A stretch of 64,000 bases of DNA, taken from Triplophysa rosa (taxonomy: Eukaryota; Chordata; Actinopteri; Cypriniformes; Nemacheilidae). Positions 27,306 through 40,613 of this stretch are shown here, one piece after another. The DNA is taken from positions 9,614,879 through 9,678,878 of the forward strand of contig NC_079913.1 of assembly GCF_024868665.1 (NCBI RefSeq), written 5' to 3'. A model generated the notes under the pieces. The model had not been told where the DNA came from. It saw only the letters and a program-made list of their open reading frames with translations, and ran no database searches. Each line of letters begins with the position of its first letter. Within the stretch, counting starts at the first letter, position 1. The position numbers were made by a program, and so were the translations under genes.

Positions 27306-27753
27306 AATGCCACATGTGCTCCTATTCCTGAGGAATCTTGTTCATTTCCTCAGGACTAGCGACGTTAACGCTAGACTTGTTTGCCGTATGGGTCTAATTT
27401 CCTCGCTGAGCTCATGTCCAGCAGCTCTGTGGATCTCCTGCTGTTAGCATGCTGGGAATTCAGTAACGGTGGGGAGAGAACTTGTATAGCTAAAAAGCAT
27501 AAAGAGAATGAATTACACAGCCTAATACCACGGTAAACATTTCTTAAGAGATTTCCATACAGGCACATGCAGTAGTTTAAAGTGCTTTCCAGAAAACTAG
27601 CTAATAACTACCTGACATGGTTGCAAAGTGAATGATGTGCCTCGCAGGCTCACTGCCAAATTGTTAACATACAGCGATGGCAATCTACATAATCTTAAGA
27701 GAAACTGTTATCGACCATTCTCATTACAGTTTACAAAAATAGCATTAAGATTT

Positions 27754-27759
27754 TTTATT
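27754..27759 (-). terminator. gsap poly(A) signal
   Basis: AATAAA on the minus strand lies about 380 bases after the gsap stop. The 3' UTR would then span about 28137-27735. Confidence 0.5.
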
Positions 27760-28137
27760 TCTTGTTAATATAGTACAATATATACAGATTTGCCCAGTTC
27801 GACCCCCCCCCAAAAAAAACATCTGGTGTAAAATCCATCTTGTTGATGCTCGTCCATGGAATGGCATCTGTGATCATAATCATAATTAAACCCATATGCA
27901 CTGGCATATCTAACATGAGAGTACGTATGCGTCCATCTGGGTGCAAAATGTGAGGATTTCAAAGAGAAGACCATCAGCTAGGAATAATATTTGGTCAACA
28001 AGCTGACCTTGGGCTTTAGTGTTTACAGTAGTACAATGTCCCTGAGATTAAATATTTAAGACATTATAACAGTCTAATTGTTTCCCTTTTCTTATATATT
28101 ATTATAACATTTTTGTTTGCTTTGTGCCGAGCTGTTT

Positions 28138-31100
28138 TTATTTCACTTCGAAGCCAAGCTTGATCAGTGTCTGCTTCAAGGCCGTCTCTTCCACAAACCT
28201 GGCGTCCACATTCTCCTCTTCTTCAAAAGGGTTCAGCGCTAGAACACAACAAACACAATAACATTACAGTAAATACATCATTTATTGCTCCAGAACACAT
28301 TCCACGCTTAATTCGATCGGCGGACCTTGTTCCTCTCTGTCCGCAAGAATTTTGGCGAGGTAGTTCAGAGGCAGAAACTCAGGATGGAAGCACGTCTTGC
28401 CATGGTCCAGCGATATAGAGTCCTAAAAACAACCACACGCTGAGCTGGTAAACATGGAAGCATGCGAGTTGCTCTGATCTTAAAGCCAAGAGTATTATTC
28501 AGATTCCTCTAAAGAATCACAGTGGTCGATACTTTGTTGAAGGCAAATGAAACGTCTGAACAGCAGCTGTAATATGTCATTAAGCGTCTAGTGTAATAAT
28601 CGCTGTCTCATTTGAGTATTAGTTTCAGATGTTTGGCAGGCTTTCAAACTTGTTTCACACTGCTGTGTTTTTCTAAAGCAAGACAGAAGACGCCCCCTCA
28701 TATTTACCCTGTTCTCTGGATACTTTTCCAGTAGCGTTCTGACGTATTCTCTGGAGATGCACGCGGAGGTGATGGGGTGATCCCACTGCTGTCTCACTTT
28801 CTCCATACACTAAAAGCATCACAGCAATCTTCATTAACGCTTGGAAATGCATAATCCAAATGTCTCCAATACAAGGAGTGTGATCGGATGACTGCTTTGC
28901 TATGGAGACCAGCTAAACTATTTAGCAAGGGGGTAACTGTATTTTTTGTCATCTGCTTCGCCTCCTCACTTGGCCGCAGTAGGACTACAAAACAAAGACT
29001 GAAGCCCAAGAACATAACAAATGACCGCAAAACGGTCACATTCCATTTAAATCTACAAAAGGACAATTACAGAAATCTTCAAAACTGCCCAGAGGTCTGA
29101 GCAAAAAGGGTGGAGGAACTACGGGAAGCAGCCACATTCTGTATGACAAAGATTTCCAGAGAAGACTGTAAAAGGAACATTACCTCAGGAAGTCTCTTTA
29201 GAATGCTGAACTTCAGCTGCTCATTGGCATCGCTGTTATCCAGATCTGCCCAGAAATACACAGATCAGTGGGGGGTGGAAAGTTATTGTTAAAACAGGCA
29301 TAAAACGATCGTTAAAATATGCACCCCTGGGAGCACTGGCTCTTAAATGACCTTGTTTATTAAGATAATTGAGTTGAGTGAGAATGACAGCCAACTCATT
29401 TGATTTATGAGAGTCCAAAAGTGCGGTTTGATCCAAAGGTAAATTGACAGAGCAAATGCACTCTTGCTGTTGGCCGTGTCTCCAAAACAGTGCTTACATT
29501 TGCCTGACTCATAAATGTGCCAAGCACAGATTGCATAACTTTTTTACCCCCAACCTCAAGTTCTAATTAAATTCTTGAAAAAATATGTATCACGTGTTAA
29601 TTTATATGTATTTGGCTATGGGGTGGCAACCCGATTGTCCTATATTTACAAACAGTTAATGCCTAAATAATATTAATTATAATATCACTGCCGTTCATTT
29701 TGAAACCTCGTATCTCCATGTTTTGTGATATTTTTTGTTTTTGCCATTAATCATTATTATTAGTCACTCTTTATGTTTGTCACTGGGTTTTGCAAATATT
29801 TAACCAATAAAAAGTATTAAAAAGTGCTTGTCAACTTTGATAATACAGTATGCAATCATTGAAAAATTTCAGTTTTTTCCATTTTCTGAAAAACAGCAAA
29901 TTTGGACATACAGGGTTTCAGAAGGACGGCGGCAATATATATAAAACTAATGTAAGCTATGCAATGCAAAACATTTGTATTACAAGACCAGAAGAGACTT
30001 ATCTATAAAAATGGGTTGAAATAAAAAGGGTTGTTATTTATATACTTCATTTAAATGAAATCAACAGCTTTAGTACTGTACCCGTCATGAGGCGTGAAAC
30101 AAACGGTTCAGTGAGCTGCAAAAGGCCATGATCCACATACTGGAGAAAAGTGTGCCGTGGGAGACAGCGGACTCCAAGCACACTCAACAGAGTTGAATAA
30201 CCTACACACAGATCCAAACACTTATATGTCATTCAAGTTGATTTATTCATTCTAAACAATACAGCGTTATTGAGTACACAAGACTGAACCACCAGGGCAG
30301 TGATTCATCTATACTAATAATCTTCCAGCCAACTCTAATCCTAGGCCAAACCGTTTGTGTCAAAAGTGCGCCTGCCCTCCACCCAAACAAATTCTTGCGA
30401 TTTCCAAAACAACTCTTTTACTTTACTAGGTCATACAGTCAGCACAAACATTGGACACACCCAACATCTACTCTACGTGGGATCCATTTGGAGAGATGTT
30501 TAGTTGATAAGTGTTCAGAGAGATTGTGGACGGTAATGGAAGTACTACAGGTTCACTCCATTTGTCATAAAAATGTTTAAACTTGGAAAGAAAAACATAC
30601 CAGCTTGGAATCGTCAGAACATTGGCTCCGTTTCAAACCTTGTGAGCTGCCTTTCTAGACAGCTTGACAGAAAAGCTCTCAAAGCAAAAGCTGTTACCTT
30701 CAAGGTACCTCATTGTGATCAAAATCTAAGGCAAAATCACATTTATTTGATCCCAGAATGCACTGCAAAAAAATTCAGGAATGTTATAAGTTAATATTTG
30801 TTTGTCTATTAAAGTATCGTGTTGTTTGCTGTGTGTTCACATGCTAATACTGTATTGTAGACCAGTGGTTCTCAAACTTTTTCGTTGTAAGGCCCACTTT
30901 GTGTAGGGTGCATCGGTTTGCGGCCCCCCAAATAAAGACGTTTAATCTTAAACTTAAACCAAAAACATACAACTATACAATGCTGGAACATCAATTCTTT
31001 CGGTTGGTGGGCTTATTTTTCTGATGTTTGATTGCATAAAATTTAAAATAAATTTCTTTCTTTCATAAAATGCCACAAAATCTGTGGATCCAGGGGGGAC

Positions 31101-34100
31101 CACTGTTCTAGACTATATTGCAATTCTGTGTAGAGTTTCACTTGAGCGGTGCTCTGTATTTGAGTTTCAAAGCACTTTCTTATGAGGCCCCCTTCAGTAT
31201 GCAGGCAGTAGACAGCTCAATTCTGGAACAGAGATAAATGTCCTCAGATGGCATGAAGGTGAGAGTAGTCATGGTTCCTCTTACCTGGAGGGAGGGGGAA
31301 ACAGAGCCCTTTAGTGGCTTCCAGAATGCGAAACATCATATGGAACATCGCCCACTCCTCTGAACTGCCCTGTTGTTTACTAGAGCAGAAAAAGCATCCA
31401 GGAACAAACATGACAGAGTTAGATTCAACCAATCATGCATTACCGCTGACTCCTTATAATGGATATAGTACCATCAAATCCTAGAAAAGACAGGAATACA
31501 TACAGGCAAAGCACCCAGGGACCCAACTCAAGCTTCTGCCACATCAATTCCAACAAGTGCCAGACCAGTTCCAGCTAAAAAGAAAAAAAATATATTTGAC
31601 AAAAAATACATTATAGCGAGGGTTATGTTCTCATGTTTTCATGCAAAACAAAACACATTAGCACACAAGTGAAAACAGAATAGGATTCAATTTTTGAACC
31701 TGAAGAATGATAATCTGACCCCCAAACAGCTCTTTGTGTCTAAAAAGTTAGAATAGCAGATTCGGGACAACACCCATCCTCTAAAACTACTAAAGAAGCT
31801 ATTAGGATATAAAGTGAAAATAAACCCACACTGTCCTCAAATGACAGCCGTCAGAGAGTGTACTGCACTTCACCAGGGGGCTAATCTCACCCACTTTCCC
31901 TTCCTGTTTTTGTAGAGAACACGAGCACCCCCCAACTTTACTGTTCTCTGCACACGCCTACACTGACATTCATTCAGGCAGATCATGCACACATTCTCAC
32001 ATCCTCATGGTATATAAAAACAGGAAGTGCCGACACACGTCCATCTGCTTCCACTCCGGTCTCTATCTACTGTTAACTTGCATATCTTGTACTTTAGCTT
32101 CCCTTACATAAGAGAGCAGTGCATTATGGGGGTTTGTTGTCATTTTCCCAGCAGGAGGCTGATAACTGTGTTGGGATGAGTTCAAGTGTTTACCGACCAC
32201 AGTAAGATGTAGAACCGCCTTTATGTCGATGGAGAAGATTCAGTTGTGGCATAATGATATTAGAACAAAAACACACCAGTTTAGCAGCGTAGTTCACCAC
32301 CAGCAAATCAATCTTTTTTTTCCCCAGTCGTGGTAAGTGCCTGTTCAAGTGTTCTCGGAGCTTGTCAACCATCTGAAAAAGGCAACATAAATAGGATAAA
32401 TAATACATAAATAATCATCTTTGAGCAGGTGTGGTCCATAGAAGAATATAACTTAAGCACTATTGTAATCCAGAATATGTGAGGGTAGAGTCAGATCCTG
32501 TTTCTGGCATTATTTATGATCTATAATTCTGTGCACTTGTCGCCTATTCATGTTGATTTCAGCTTCTTTGATCTATGACATGACTCTTGATTTCTTTGGA
32601 GTGTTTATAGCAGATCACTAGTTAGATGCTGGACCCCTGAAAGTCCCTCAACTCACCAGGCCCACCTGTGCCCTTTGCTGTTGGTCTTCCTCCTGAAACA
32701 GTGGAACCACACGCCTGTCTGGAAGCAAAGATGAGTAAAACACTGAAAGTTAGGATACTTGGATGAAATCACCATTTACTTCCTATTTATTTACTTCCAA
32801 ACATGTATTGCTTGATTTCTTCCATGAAACACAAAGGATTTTGCTGTATTTATTTATTTGTAGCAACTTGTTATGCTGTGTAATAAACAGAGATGACTCA
32901 GGCTAAAAATCGTATATGTACAGTATAATAGCCGCCATTATCCACAACTGCATGTATCAACTATAGAACATTTATATACATAATTAATTCATATGATTAA
33001 TCTAATTAATGTTATATTATTCTTGTCTTTTGTGTCTAACATAGCTGTAATAATATCTAATATAGCTAACATACCAGATTGAAATTAAAGAAATATCCGT
33101 AATGAAAACGCATTCAGACAAACACAAGATAATACAGACGATCAATCTTCTGTATGTGTTTTGTGAATAGGGAGGAGGCCATTACTCTTATATAACTCTA
33201 TGGAATTCTTCCTCCCTTTCCTTCTAACGAAAAACTTGATTAACTCCAGATAAACCTGAAAAGCGATTACATCCAAACTAGAGAACGTGACCCTGAAACT
33301 CCGGTCACTGGGATTTGTTTTGCATGTAAGTATGGAACATTTCCTGGACCTGTTTTCAATAATGTTCTCTCATTGACACTACTAAATCATGTTTCACTTA
33401 CCCAAACGCCAGGTGTCCACCATGGATAGAACTCTGGAGATAAGAAACAGACCAGATAAAAAAACATTCACATCAAATTAAGCGTTTCAGTTTCATGGTT
33501 TCTTTCACCCATGAGTCTCATCAGATGTCAACAGCAAACACACATAGTTTGGACAGCTATGCAAGACGTTTTTCTGGCAAAACTTGTGTTTTTCAAAATT
33601 GGAAAAGAGAATGTTGACTTGTTTTTACTCATGGTTGGTCACTTAATTCGTTTGGTTAATCTACTACATGATGACATTCTGTCTCCTAGATTTCCCACAG
33701 ACACACACACAGACAACAGCTACATATCATTCTCCACCCACTTCTTGGTGTTCTCCTCGATGTTCCGATTATAGCGGAGGGATTTCTTTTTTTCCTGGTT
33801 CTGCTGCAAAAACAAAACAAAAAGGTTAGTTCCCACCCTCAATTCTGATTGGTGGATGCACCGTTCCAACCATACCAATGTAAAAACAACAAACACTGGT
33901 TCACTAAGCTGCTGTATCTCTGTGGAGCATAAAAAAATGTAATTATAAATGAATTGTAAGTATTTTTACACAAAGTTGTATTCCCTCTTCTATGTGTTCC
34001 TGTTGCTCACCATTGCTGCCTGATATTTGGTCCAGTCCTCTTTAATTAAAGCGGTTCTGAAACGCGGGCCTGGTACAGCCTCGAAATATCGCATCCTGTC

Positions 34101-37100
34101 CAGAACGTGATGTAGCTCTTCCCAGTACCCATGCAAGCTCTTAGCCTTCAGCCCAGAGAAACCAAAAGTACAGCAATGTTATAACTTACACAAATAAAGT
34201 ATGTCAACTTGAACTGAAGCCCTGGCAAACGTTGCGGGGACTTTTCATTTTTTTGTTGTTTGTTACATTTGTACATCTTTTATGATTTGGTTCCAGATTT
34301 TTTGTTACTGAGTTTCCTACCAACACCACTCCCAGATTGTATTAATACAATATGGATTTGATTTGTCTGTGTCAATCACCAGCACTAAATTTAGGCCTGT
34401 CCTGCCACCTAGTGTTTCAGAAGCAAACTGCAACCGTTTATGGTCAGGTTATAGAAACAAAGTGGCATTTACAACCCATTTTATTTGCACAATGAGACAT
34501 TTTTTTATTACGAATGTAATATGTAAACGTGAAAAGAAAATGTAGTAAAGGCGTTTACATGAACCGTGTTAACTGCATTGCGAAAAGCAGTACCAGACCT
34601 AAATGTGCAGTTGTCCTAAAAGTTATACATTCATATAGAGACTAAATCTATTTCATACCTTCCCTTTGATTAGTGGTTGACAGAGCAATTCAGGAGTGCA
34701 TTTCACTTCAGGGATGGCAGTCAGAGCCACGGGCAGCTCCTAAAAAACAACACACAAATGTTAGGCAGAGAGCGTCATAAAGACACGCTATATGAATTGT
34801 TTACAGTAAAAAGAGCAAATCCCCCTTGAAAAGGTCACGTCTTTACTATGTAAAATAAAACGCAAGAGTGTTTACCTTCTTCTCAATCACGCAGGAGTAC
34901 GGCAACACTTTATCTAGGCTCACACACTGCTGGTAGCTCATTCTGTACAGGGAAGCTGCAATGAAAGACTGAACGTGAGTATTACAGTATGCATGCTAAA
35001 ACTGGGCCACGTTAAACGCACAAACACTCACCTAGAATGAATTCCTGAATCTGATCGAAAGCATCAAAGCTCATGACATTTTCAGTGATCCAGTTTATAA
35101 TCTAGAATGGGAAATAAGATTACTGAAGGACAGTACTACAATAGCACGGTTAGGTTGTCAGTATTTCTCTCACACACCTTCAGCTCTATTACAGGATTTG
35201 GCTGAAGGTAGACCAGCAGGCAGTGCAGGGCAGCGAGCCGCTGGGCTTCAGGCCTGTCCGAGCTGAGGAGCTCAAGCACAAAGTCGTGGTTCAGCTCCAT
35301 GGTGTACATCCTGCCAGACCTGACATCAAGCAGTCTCCTGCCAGATACGCTTATGACCTCACAGCCCGAACCCAGAGCTTCAATATCTCCATCAGCCCCT
35401 GTGAGAGAGAAAACAGAGCCCGGTAATACACATACACACATTACATGCGGTATCGGTAATATAAGAATTACAAAAATATGAAAGCTCACCTGACAGGAAC
35501 AGACTGTAGCAGAGAAGATCTTGATGTCTGCAGTTGATCAGATGAAGGAAATGACCCGCCAGGTATACCGCTATATAATAACCTGAAAGACAGAAAACAT
35601 AATAGTGAGAAGATATGTAGCTCTCATTTTAAGACTTTTCATGTTTGAATGTATAGGTTCAGTCAGAGATGATGGCTGTACTGACCCAGATGAATGAAGA
35701 TGGGATGGACCCTTGGCTCATTTGCGGGTGCAGAGCCTTTCTCTAGAGATGCTGTGAACGTCTTACTGCAGCCTACCAGATCACAGAGAGAGATTTACGT
35801 TTGAACTTGTTTCACATCTACGCTAGGTGGGTACACGTGGCTTTGGTAAATACTGTATGAAGCATTATTACATCAGACTCGATTCAAATTCATTGAATGA
35901 TTTGTGCATGCGTTACTGCAGCAGGATGTTTTGTACCTCTGTGCACAAATGCGATAGTGTACGTGGCGTCTTTATTCCAGCGCACCGGGTGGCTGTAGCA
36001 CACACACATGGTTCCTGTTCAAGACATTCACTGAATCAAAACACTAACTTACATGAAAGGAATCAGACTTAATACACACAAAGATATAAATGCAGAGATC
36101 AGCAGAATCATGTCTGCATGCGCAGTAAGAAATCAACAGCAGATGATTTCAGAAACGTCTTTTGTTTTAAAGCATCAGTTTGATTGGGTGAAATTGTTTA
36201 TTAGTAAAAACTGAAAAAACAAACTTACTCTCTTTCCCATGATAAGTTAGAAAGTAAACAAAACATATTAGTAAATATGGAGCAAGTGTTTCGGTGTTTT
36301 TAAACATCGTCTCAACAATATTTTGTATTGCTAAATAACTTACCTACTGCATCAGTAAACACCTCTAACCTCAGACCGTCCTCTCCATTCAACTCCTCAT
36401 AATGATCGTACCCGAAGTTAACAAACCTGTACAAACAATGCATCCATTCCATTAAGACTAATCTTTTCTAAATAGCATTTTCAGCAGTGATGTTAGTTAC
36501 AGTAGTTTTAGGAACCGTTTGAATGAATGAACTCACTGACCGCACAGAAGCGACAGAAGAAAGGCTGGGCATCTCCAGTGGAAGCTCAAACTGTCGCATG
36601 AGTGTTTTCTGATTAGTCAAAGTCTTCTAAACATGATATAACAAGGCATGAAATGTGTGAAAAAAAGTTTACCACAGTCTCAAAGTTGCGCTCTGGGTAG
36701 AACTGCACGCACTTCAGTGTGTGTTTCTCCTGTAGGGTGGACGACAACCGTTTTTACGACAGTCTATGATGACAGTCCAAATCATTCAACAAAACAATCA
36801 GCCACATAATTGGCCGAACTGGCTGCATTCATAATAGCTAAAAACCACGAGAGAGTCCGGAGGAGAACTGCGATTCTTACCCGTGAAGTGAGGTAGAACA
36901 GTCTTTGTGTGTCCGAATCCCACTGGACCCAGTTAAATTCCTCTGCCACTCGGTCTCTGCCCAGACGCTCAGGGTTCAGCATCACCTATTTGAACCAGTA
37001 AGTTTGTTTCCTCCGCCATATTTTTGCTTTAGATTTATTCATATCAGTAGCTTGTCATCATAAGACGAACTGGATATCATTTCCACTGTATATGGAAATG

Positions 37101-39906
37101 TATATGATGTGACAGCCCTTACCACTCTGTAGCCCTCCTGCCTTGTCAGAGTTATGTGATACTGGTCAACGTCTGCAGAAACAAACAAATCATGTTAAAT
37201 TAAAAACATCAAATCAAATGTCTTGAACATTGCAAAGCTTAATTTAAAACATGTTAATGCCATTTTACACACAGCCATCCTCTGCCACCAACAGTATATG
37301 ACTCTCCATCACAGTAGTCCTGCATGTCTTGGGATAAAGAAACTAAATTGGAGGAATAGAAGGAAATGGAAAAAATATTTGCCTACTGTGTTAAAAACAG
37401 CTTGCTTTTAAGAAAAATAATTCCCTTATAGTTAAACACTACATAAAACATTTTATGTGTGGAAGCACAGTCAATTTATTTGTGCTAGATTGGTTAACTA
37501 AATTGCTTTTCAAAGCTTCACATGACAACTGTGAATTACCTGCACTTTGACTCTGCAGTCCACAGCCTTCAGGACTTTTGTGTTGTTTATTGGGTGTATC
37601 TCTATGAGAAGCGTTAAACATTTTGACACTGAAGCAGAAAGAAAACATAAAAATGTGTTAAACAATAACCTTGTGGGTTTATACTTCAATGAGCTCATTT
37701 CACTGCAGATTTTGTTTTAAAGGAGTAGTTCACCTTCAAAATGAAAATTCTGTCATCATTTACACGCCCTCTTGTCATTTCAAACCTGTATGACTTTCTT
37801 CTGCGGAACACAAAAGAAGATATTTCGAAAAATGTAACAGAACAGCACAGCCTCACATTCACTTCTATTGTAACCGATGCAAGTGCATGGGGGGCTGTTA
37901 ATTACATTCTTCAAAATATCTTCTTTAGTGTTCTGCGGAAGAAAGAAAGTTATACAGGTTTGAAATGAAAAGAGGGGGAGTAAATGATGACCAAATTTTC
38001 ATTTTGAAGGTGAACTACTCCTTTAAGAGCTAATTTTGCTTAAACACTTCCTAAAATAAAACTGTGTGTCTTTTAGTGTGTATTGAATACGCTGTACTTT
38101 AGATGTTTGACAACATTTTCTTTAGGCACATATATGCACTTTATATTTTCCGTGTTTTTCTTCCAGGAAAATGGACCAAAACAATGTACACTATACAGAT
38201 TTTCATCCAATCAAATGCTGTATGGAATGAGAAAATCCCTCCCTCTGTAACCATCCAGTAAGTAGCAAATCATTACAGTGAGCCCTTTTATTATGTCCCA
38301 TCCAAAACGTCATGATTGATAGGAAATACATCAATAAAGAAGGTGATTTAATGGGATCTAGATGCACCATAATTCCAGTAATTTTACTCTGCTAGCCATC
38401 TATTCCTTTATATACATTTGCAATCTGCATTAGAGAAGAGTACATAATGTTGTTCCTTTAAATGCTGTTTAACTGCAGTACATTTATTTCTGTCCAGCTG
38501 TACTATAACATGACCATACTGGGTAATAAATGAGTAAATTGACCTTTTAAATGTAAAACAACCATTACAATTAAACAATGTCTCTAATAAATAAGGTTGA
38601 TTTGAAACCACCAACACAAAAAGGGAAATCCTAAATTCACCTCGTGTCATCAATATTACTATGATGTTACCACAGCAACCAATAAAGGAAATGAAATTAT
38701 ATCAGTGGTAAACGGCAATGGAGCCTATTCCTTTGTGTTTCAGTTCAAATGGTATAAGCATCAAATATTTTAAAACCAGGAACTGCATAAAGACAAATGA
38801 GTTAAATACTAAAACAATTGATTCATTTAAATAGCCAGGTGCAAAAATACAGAAAGTCTTTGCATGTGCTGATTAATAAATGAAGCCCAAGAATGACTTG
38901 ATCATTATATTTAACAGACAACTCAAATACAAGAGGCTAATTTGACTGTCATTGAGTGTATATCCAATACGTATGTTAAATCATGTCCTGTACCTGGTTT
39001 AAGTCGGCCTCCTTCCTGCGTGGTTTGTGACAGACTGACAGCTGTAGCACAAAAACAACTAGTATTAGTAAACGGCTTTTAGTTTGGGCTGATACGATCT
39101 TAAAAAAGTATTATGAATTTAGATAAATATTGCATCACAGTGACCAGTCTTACCCAGAAGTGTTTCTTCTTTGTTTAAAGAGCAACTGCTGACACACACC
39201 TGCTTGTCAAATGTGTAGAGAAGCTGTGAACACATGAGGCACAGAGTTAAACGTTCCTCGCTTTTGTTACATTAATACATAAAAACTGGAACATATGTGT
39301 AGTTGTGTCACAACACTTAGAGTTTTCTTATTGTGCTGTAGGTGTGCACTGCAGTATATTATAATTTGGTGTATAAATACATCAAGTCGGTACCTTATTT
39401 TCTGTCTTGTGCGGATCATATTTCCCAATTCTTGTAGTCCCTGATGCCCCCTTAACAGAAATATTGTTATAGAAACCGGAAGTTACCAGTACCACAGTAA
39501 CATCTATTCATTTTTGCATATATACCATTTACTGTTCATTTACTGTACGGCCTGTGGTATGTATGGCATGCGGTGTTCATTCTTTATAGACTGATGACAT
39601 AATATCCCTGCTATGACTGTAACGTCGCACCCATGACTTGTCAAGTTAAAGTGAAATATCAACGAAACTAAAGATAAACTCACTCTCCATGAGTACAGCA
39701 CACCTCCATCTCTTTCCACGTTCAGAATGCGAGGTTCAAGAACACCTGCACAAATAACAAACAAGAACAGTTTAACAATACGGACACATGACAAAACAAC
39801 AACAATAATACAATTTACCTATATTCCCTCTGACAGTTTCCTCCTTCGCCAAGACGCTTGACACGACATCTTTTTGGGTATCGAAAGTGGGGTTTAATCT
39901 CAACAT
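28138..39906 (-). CDS. gsap: Gamma-secretase-activating protein
   Basis: Thirty-one exons join in phase to 863 aa (human 854): 39906-39819, 39745-39684, 39450-39394, 39223-39154, 39041-38994, 37628-37540, 37342-37273, 37172-37123, 36985-36881, 36729-36673, 36590-36541, 36426-36344, 36014-35937, 35772-35686, 35582-35490, 35398-35178, 35101-35032, 34955-34876, 34739-34659, 34145-34011, 33803-33724, 33433-33402, 32718-32657, 32372-32277, 31574-31504, 31379-31285, 30201-30082, 29245-29184, 28809-28708, 28422-28326, 28238-28138. Conserved landmarks are LRLNPTFDTQKDV at the start, KCLTLLIEIHPINNTKVLKA, NFGYDHYEE, FHMMFRILEATK and EFLPLNYLAKIL. In human the C-terminal 16-kDa fragment made by caspase-3 is reported to bind gamma-secretase and raise amyloid-beta production; the DLDN motif at that boundary is present here (D744). 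Donors after exons 7 (T|GTGTGT) and 21 (AT|GTAGCT) are weak but are the only ones that keep frame. Confidence 0.95.
30863..31105. mobile_element. hAT-type non-autonomous element
   Basis: The element starts CAGTGGTTCTCAAACTTTTT and ends GGGACCACTG, both typical of hAT ends. The 8-base flanks TTGTAGAC and TTCTAGAC agree at 7 of 8 positions, as expected for an aged hAT target duplication. It lies in gsap intron 26. Confidence 0.8.
37717..38026. mobile_element. TTAA-flanked foldback MITE
   Basis: The ends AAGGAGTAGTTCACCTTCAA and TTGAAGGTGAACTACTCCTT are perfect inverted repeats, with TTAA on both sides. The arms continue as inverted copies (GAAAATTCTGTCATCATTTA versus TAAATGATGACCAAATTTTC). It lies in gsap intron 5 and is the best-preserved copy of the family here. 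Confidence 0.9.
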
Positions 39907-40261
39907 GTGTGCACAGATTTAGCAGAAAGTCCCGAGATTGAGGAAATGACCTGATTTTACGCATCAGTGATAAAAGCACACAAACTTTCTGACTTAACAC
40001 CGTGAAATAGCAACATTTTAAGTTTATAAAAGTCACTCCAGTGTCCATAAGAACTAGGCATCACTAAAGACGCTGTTTTTATTAATAAAAGAAATCAAGC
40101 TCGAACCGCATCAAACGTCATGAGTTTAGGAATAAACAGATTATATGATGGTTAAAATGACACTGCGCACGACTGCCTTGTCCGAAAACATCAGGATCGA
40201 CCATAATCGATTTCGAAATAAAGCGAAAGTCCGTAAATGTGTTCTAGATGACTTGTAGTGT

Positions 40262-40345
40262 GTTTACAATCTACAGTACGAGAGCGCGTTCGCGAGAGAG
40301 GCGGAGTGCGCCTGCGCGAAAGAGCGCAAGCGAAACCAAGCGTGT
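40262..40345 (-). promoter_or_regulatory. CpG-rich gsap promoter
   Basis: A cluster of CG dinucleotides (GAGAGCGCGTTCGCGAGAG, GTGCGCCTGCGCGAAAG) lies about 360 bases upstream of the gsap start codon in AT-rich DNA. There is no clear TATA box. It is probably a housekeeping-type promoter. Confidence 0.5.
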
Positions 40346-40500
40346 GCGCGAGGACTCTTTAACCTGAGTAAGAGCGAAAATAACTACATAAAATACCAAG
40401 CAAAAAAACAATAACGTTCGTGAGTGCTCCATAAGCATGTCGACCGTGAATTTGACAAAAATGTATCTGATTGATGTCTTGTTGTAACGCGCTATAATCA

Positions 40501-40514
40501 CCACTAGAGGGGGC
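40501..40514 (+). promoter_or_regulatory. CTCF-like motif between stk38l and gsap
   Basis: CCACTAGAGGGGGC matches the CTCF core at 13 of 14 positions. It lies between the stk38l poly(A) signal and the gsap CpG promoter. Confidence 0.4.
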
Positions 40515-40603
40515 GCTTAACATCCTTTGCGGCATATTTTCACTTGCGGTATAAACCTCACCAATTACAGCTATGCAAGCATTTTTCATCTCATATTTTG
40601 ACA

Positions 40604-40613
40604 TTTATTTATT
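40604..40613 (-). terminator. stk38l poly(A) signal
   Basis: Overlapping AATAAATAAA on the minus strand. The stk38l 3' UTR would then be about 1.3 kb (41932 to about 40590), which accounts for the otherwise gene-free stretch 40620-41932. Confidence 0.5.

Noticed and set aside
39815..40048. Longer frame across gsap exon 1 starting MDTGVTFINLK
   Set aside because: This is the wrong frame. The frame starting at 39906 (MLRLNPTFDTQKDV) matches GSAP and joins exon 2 in phase.
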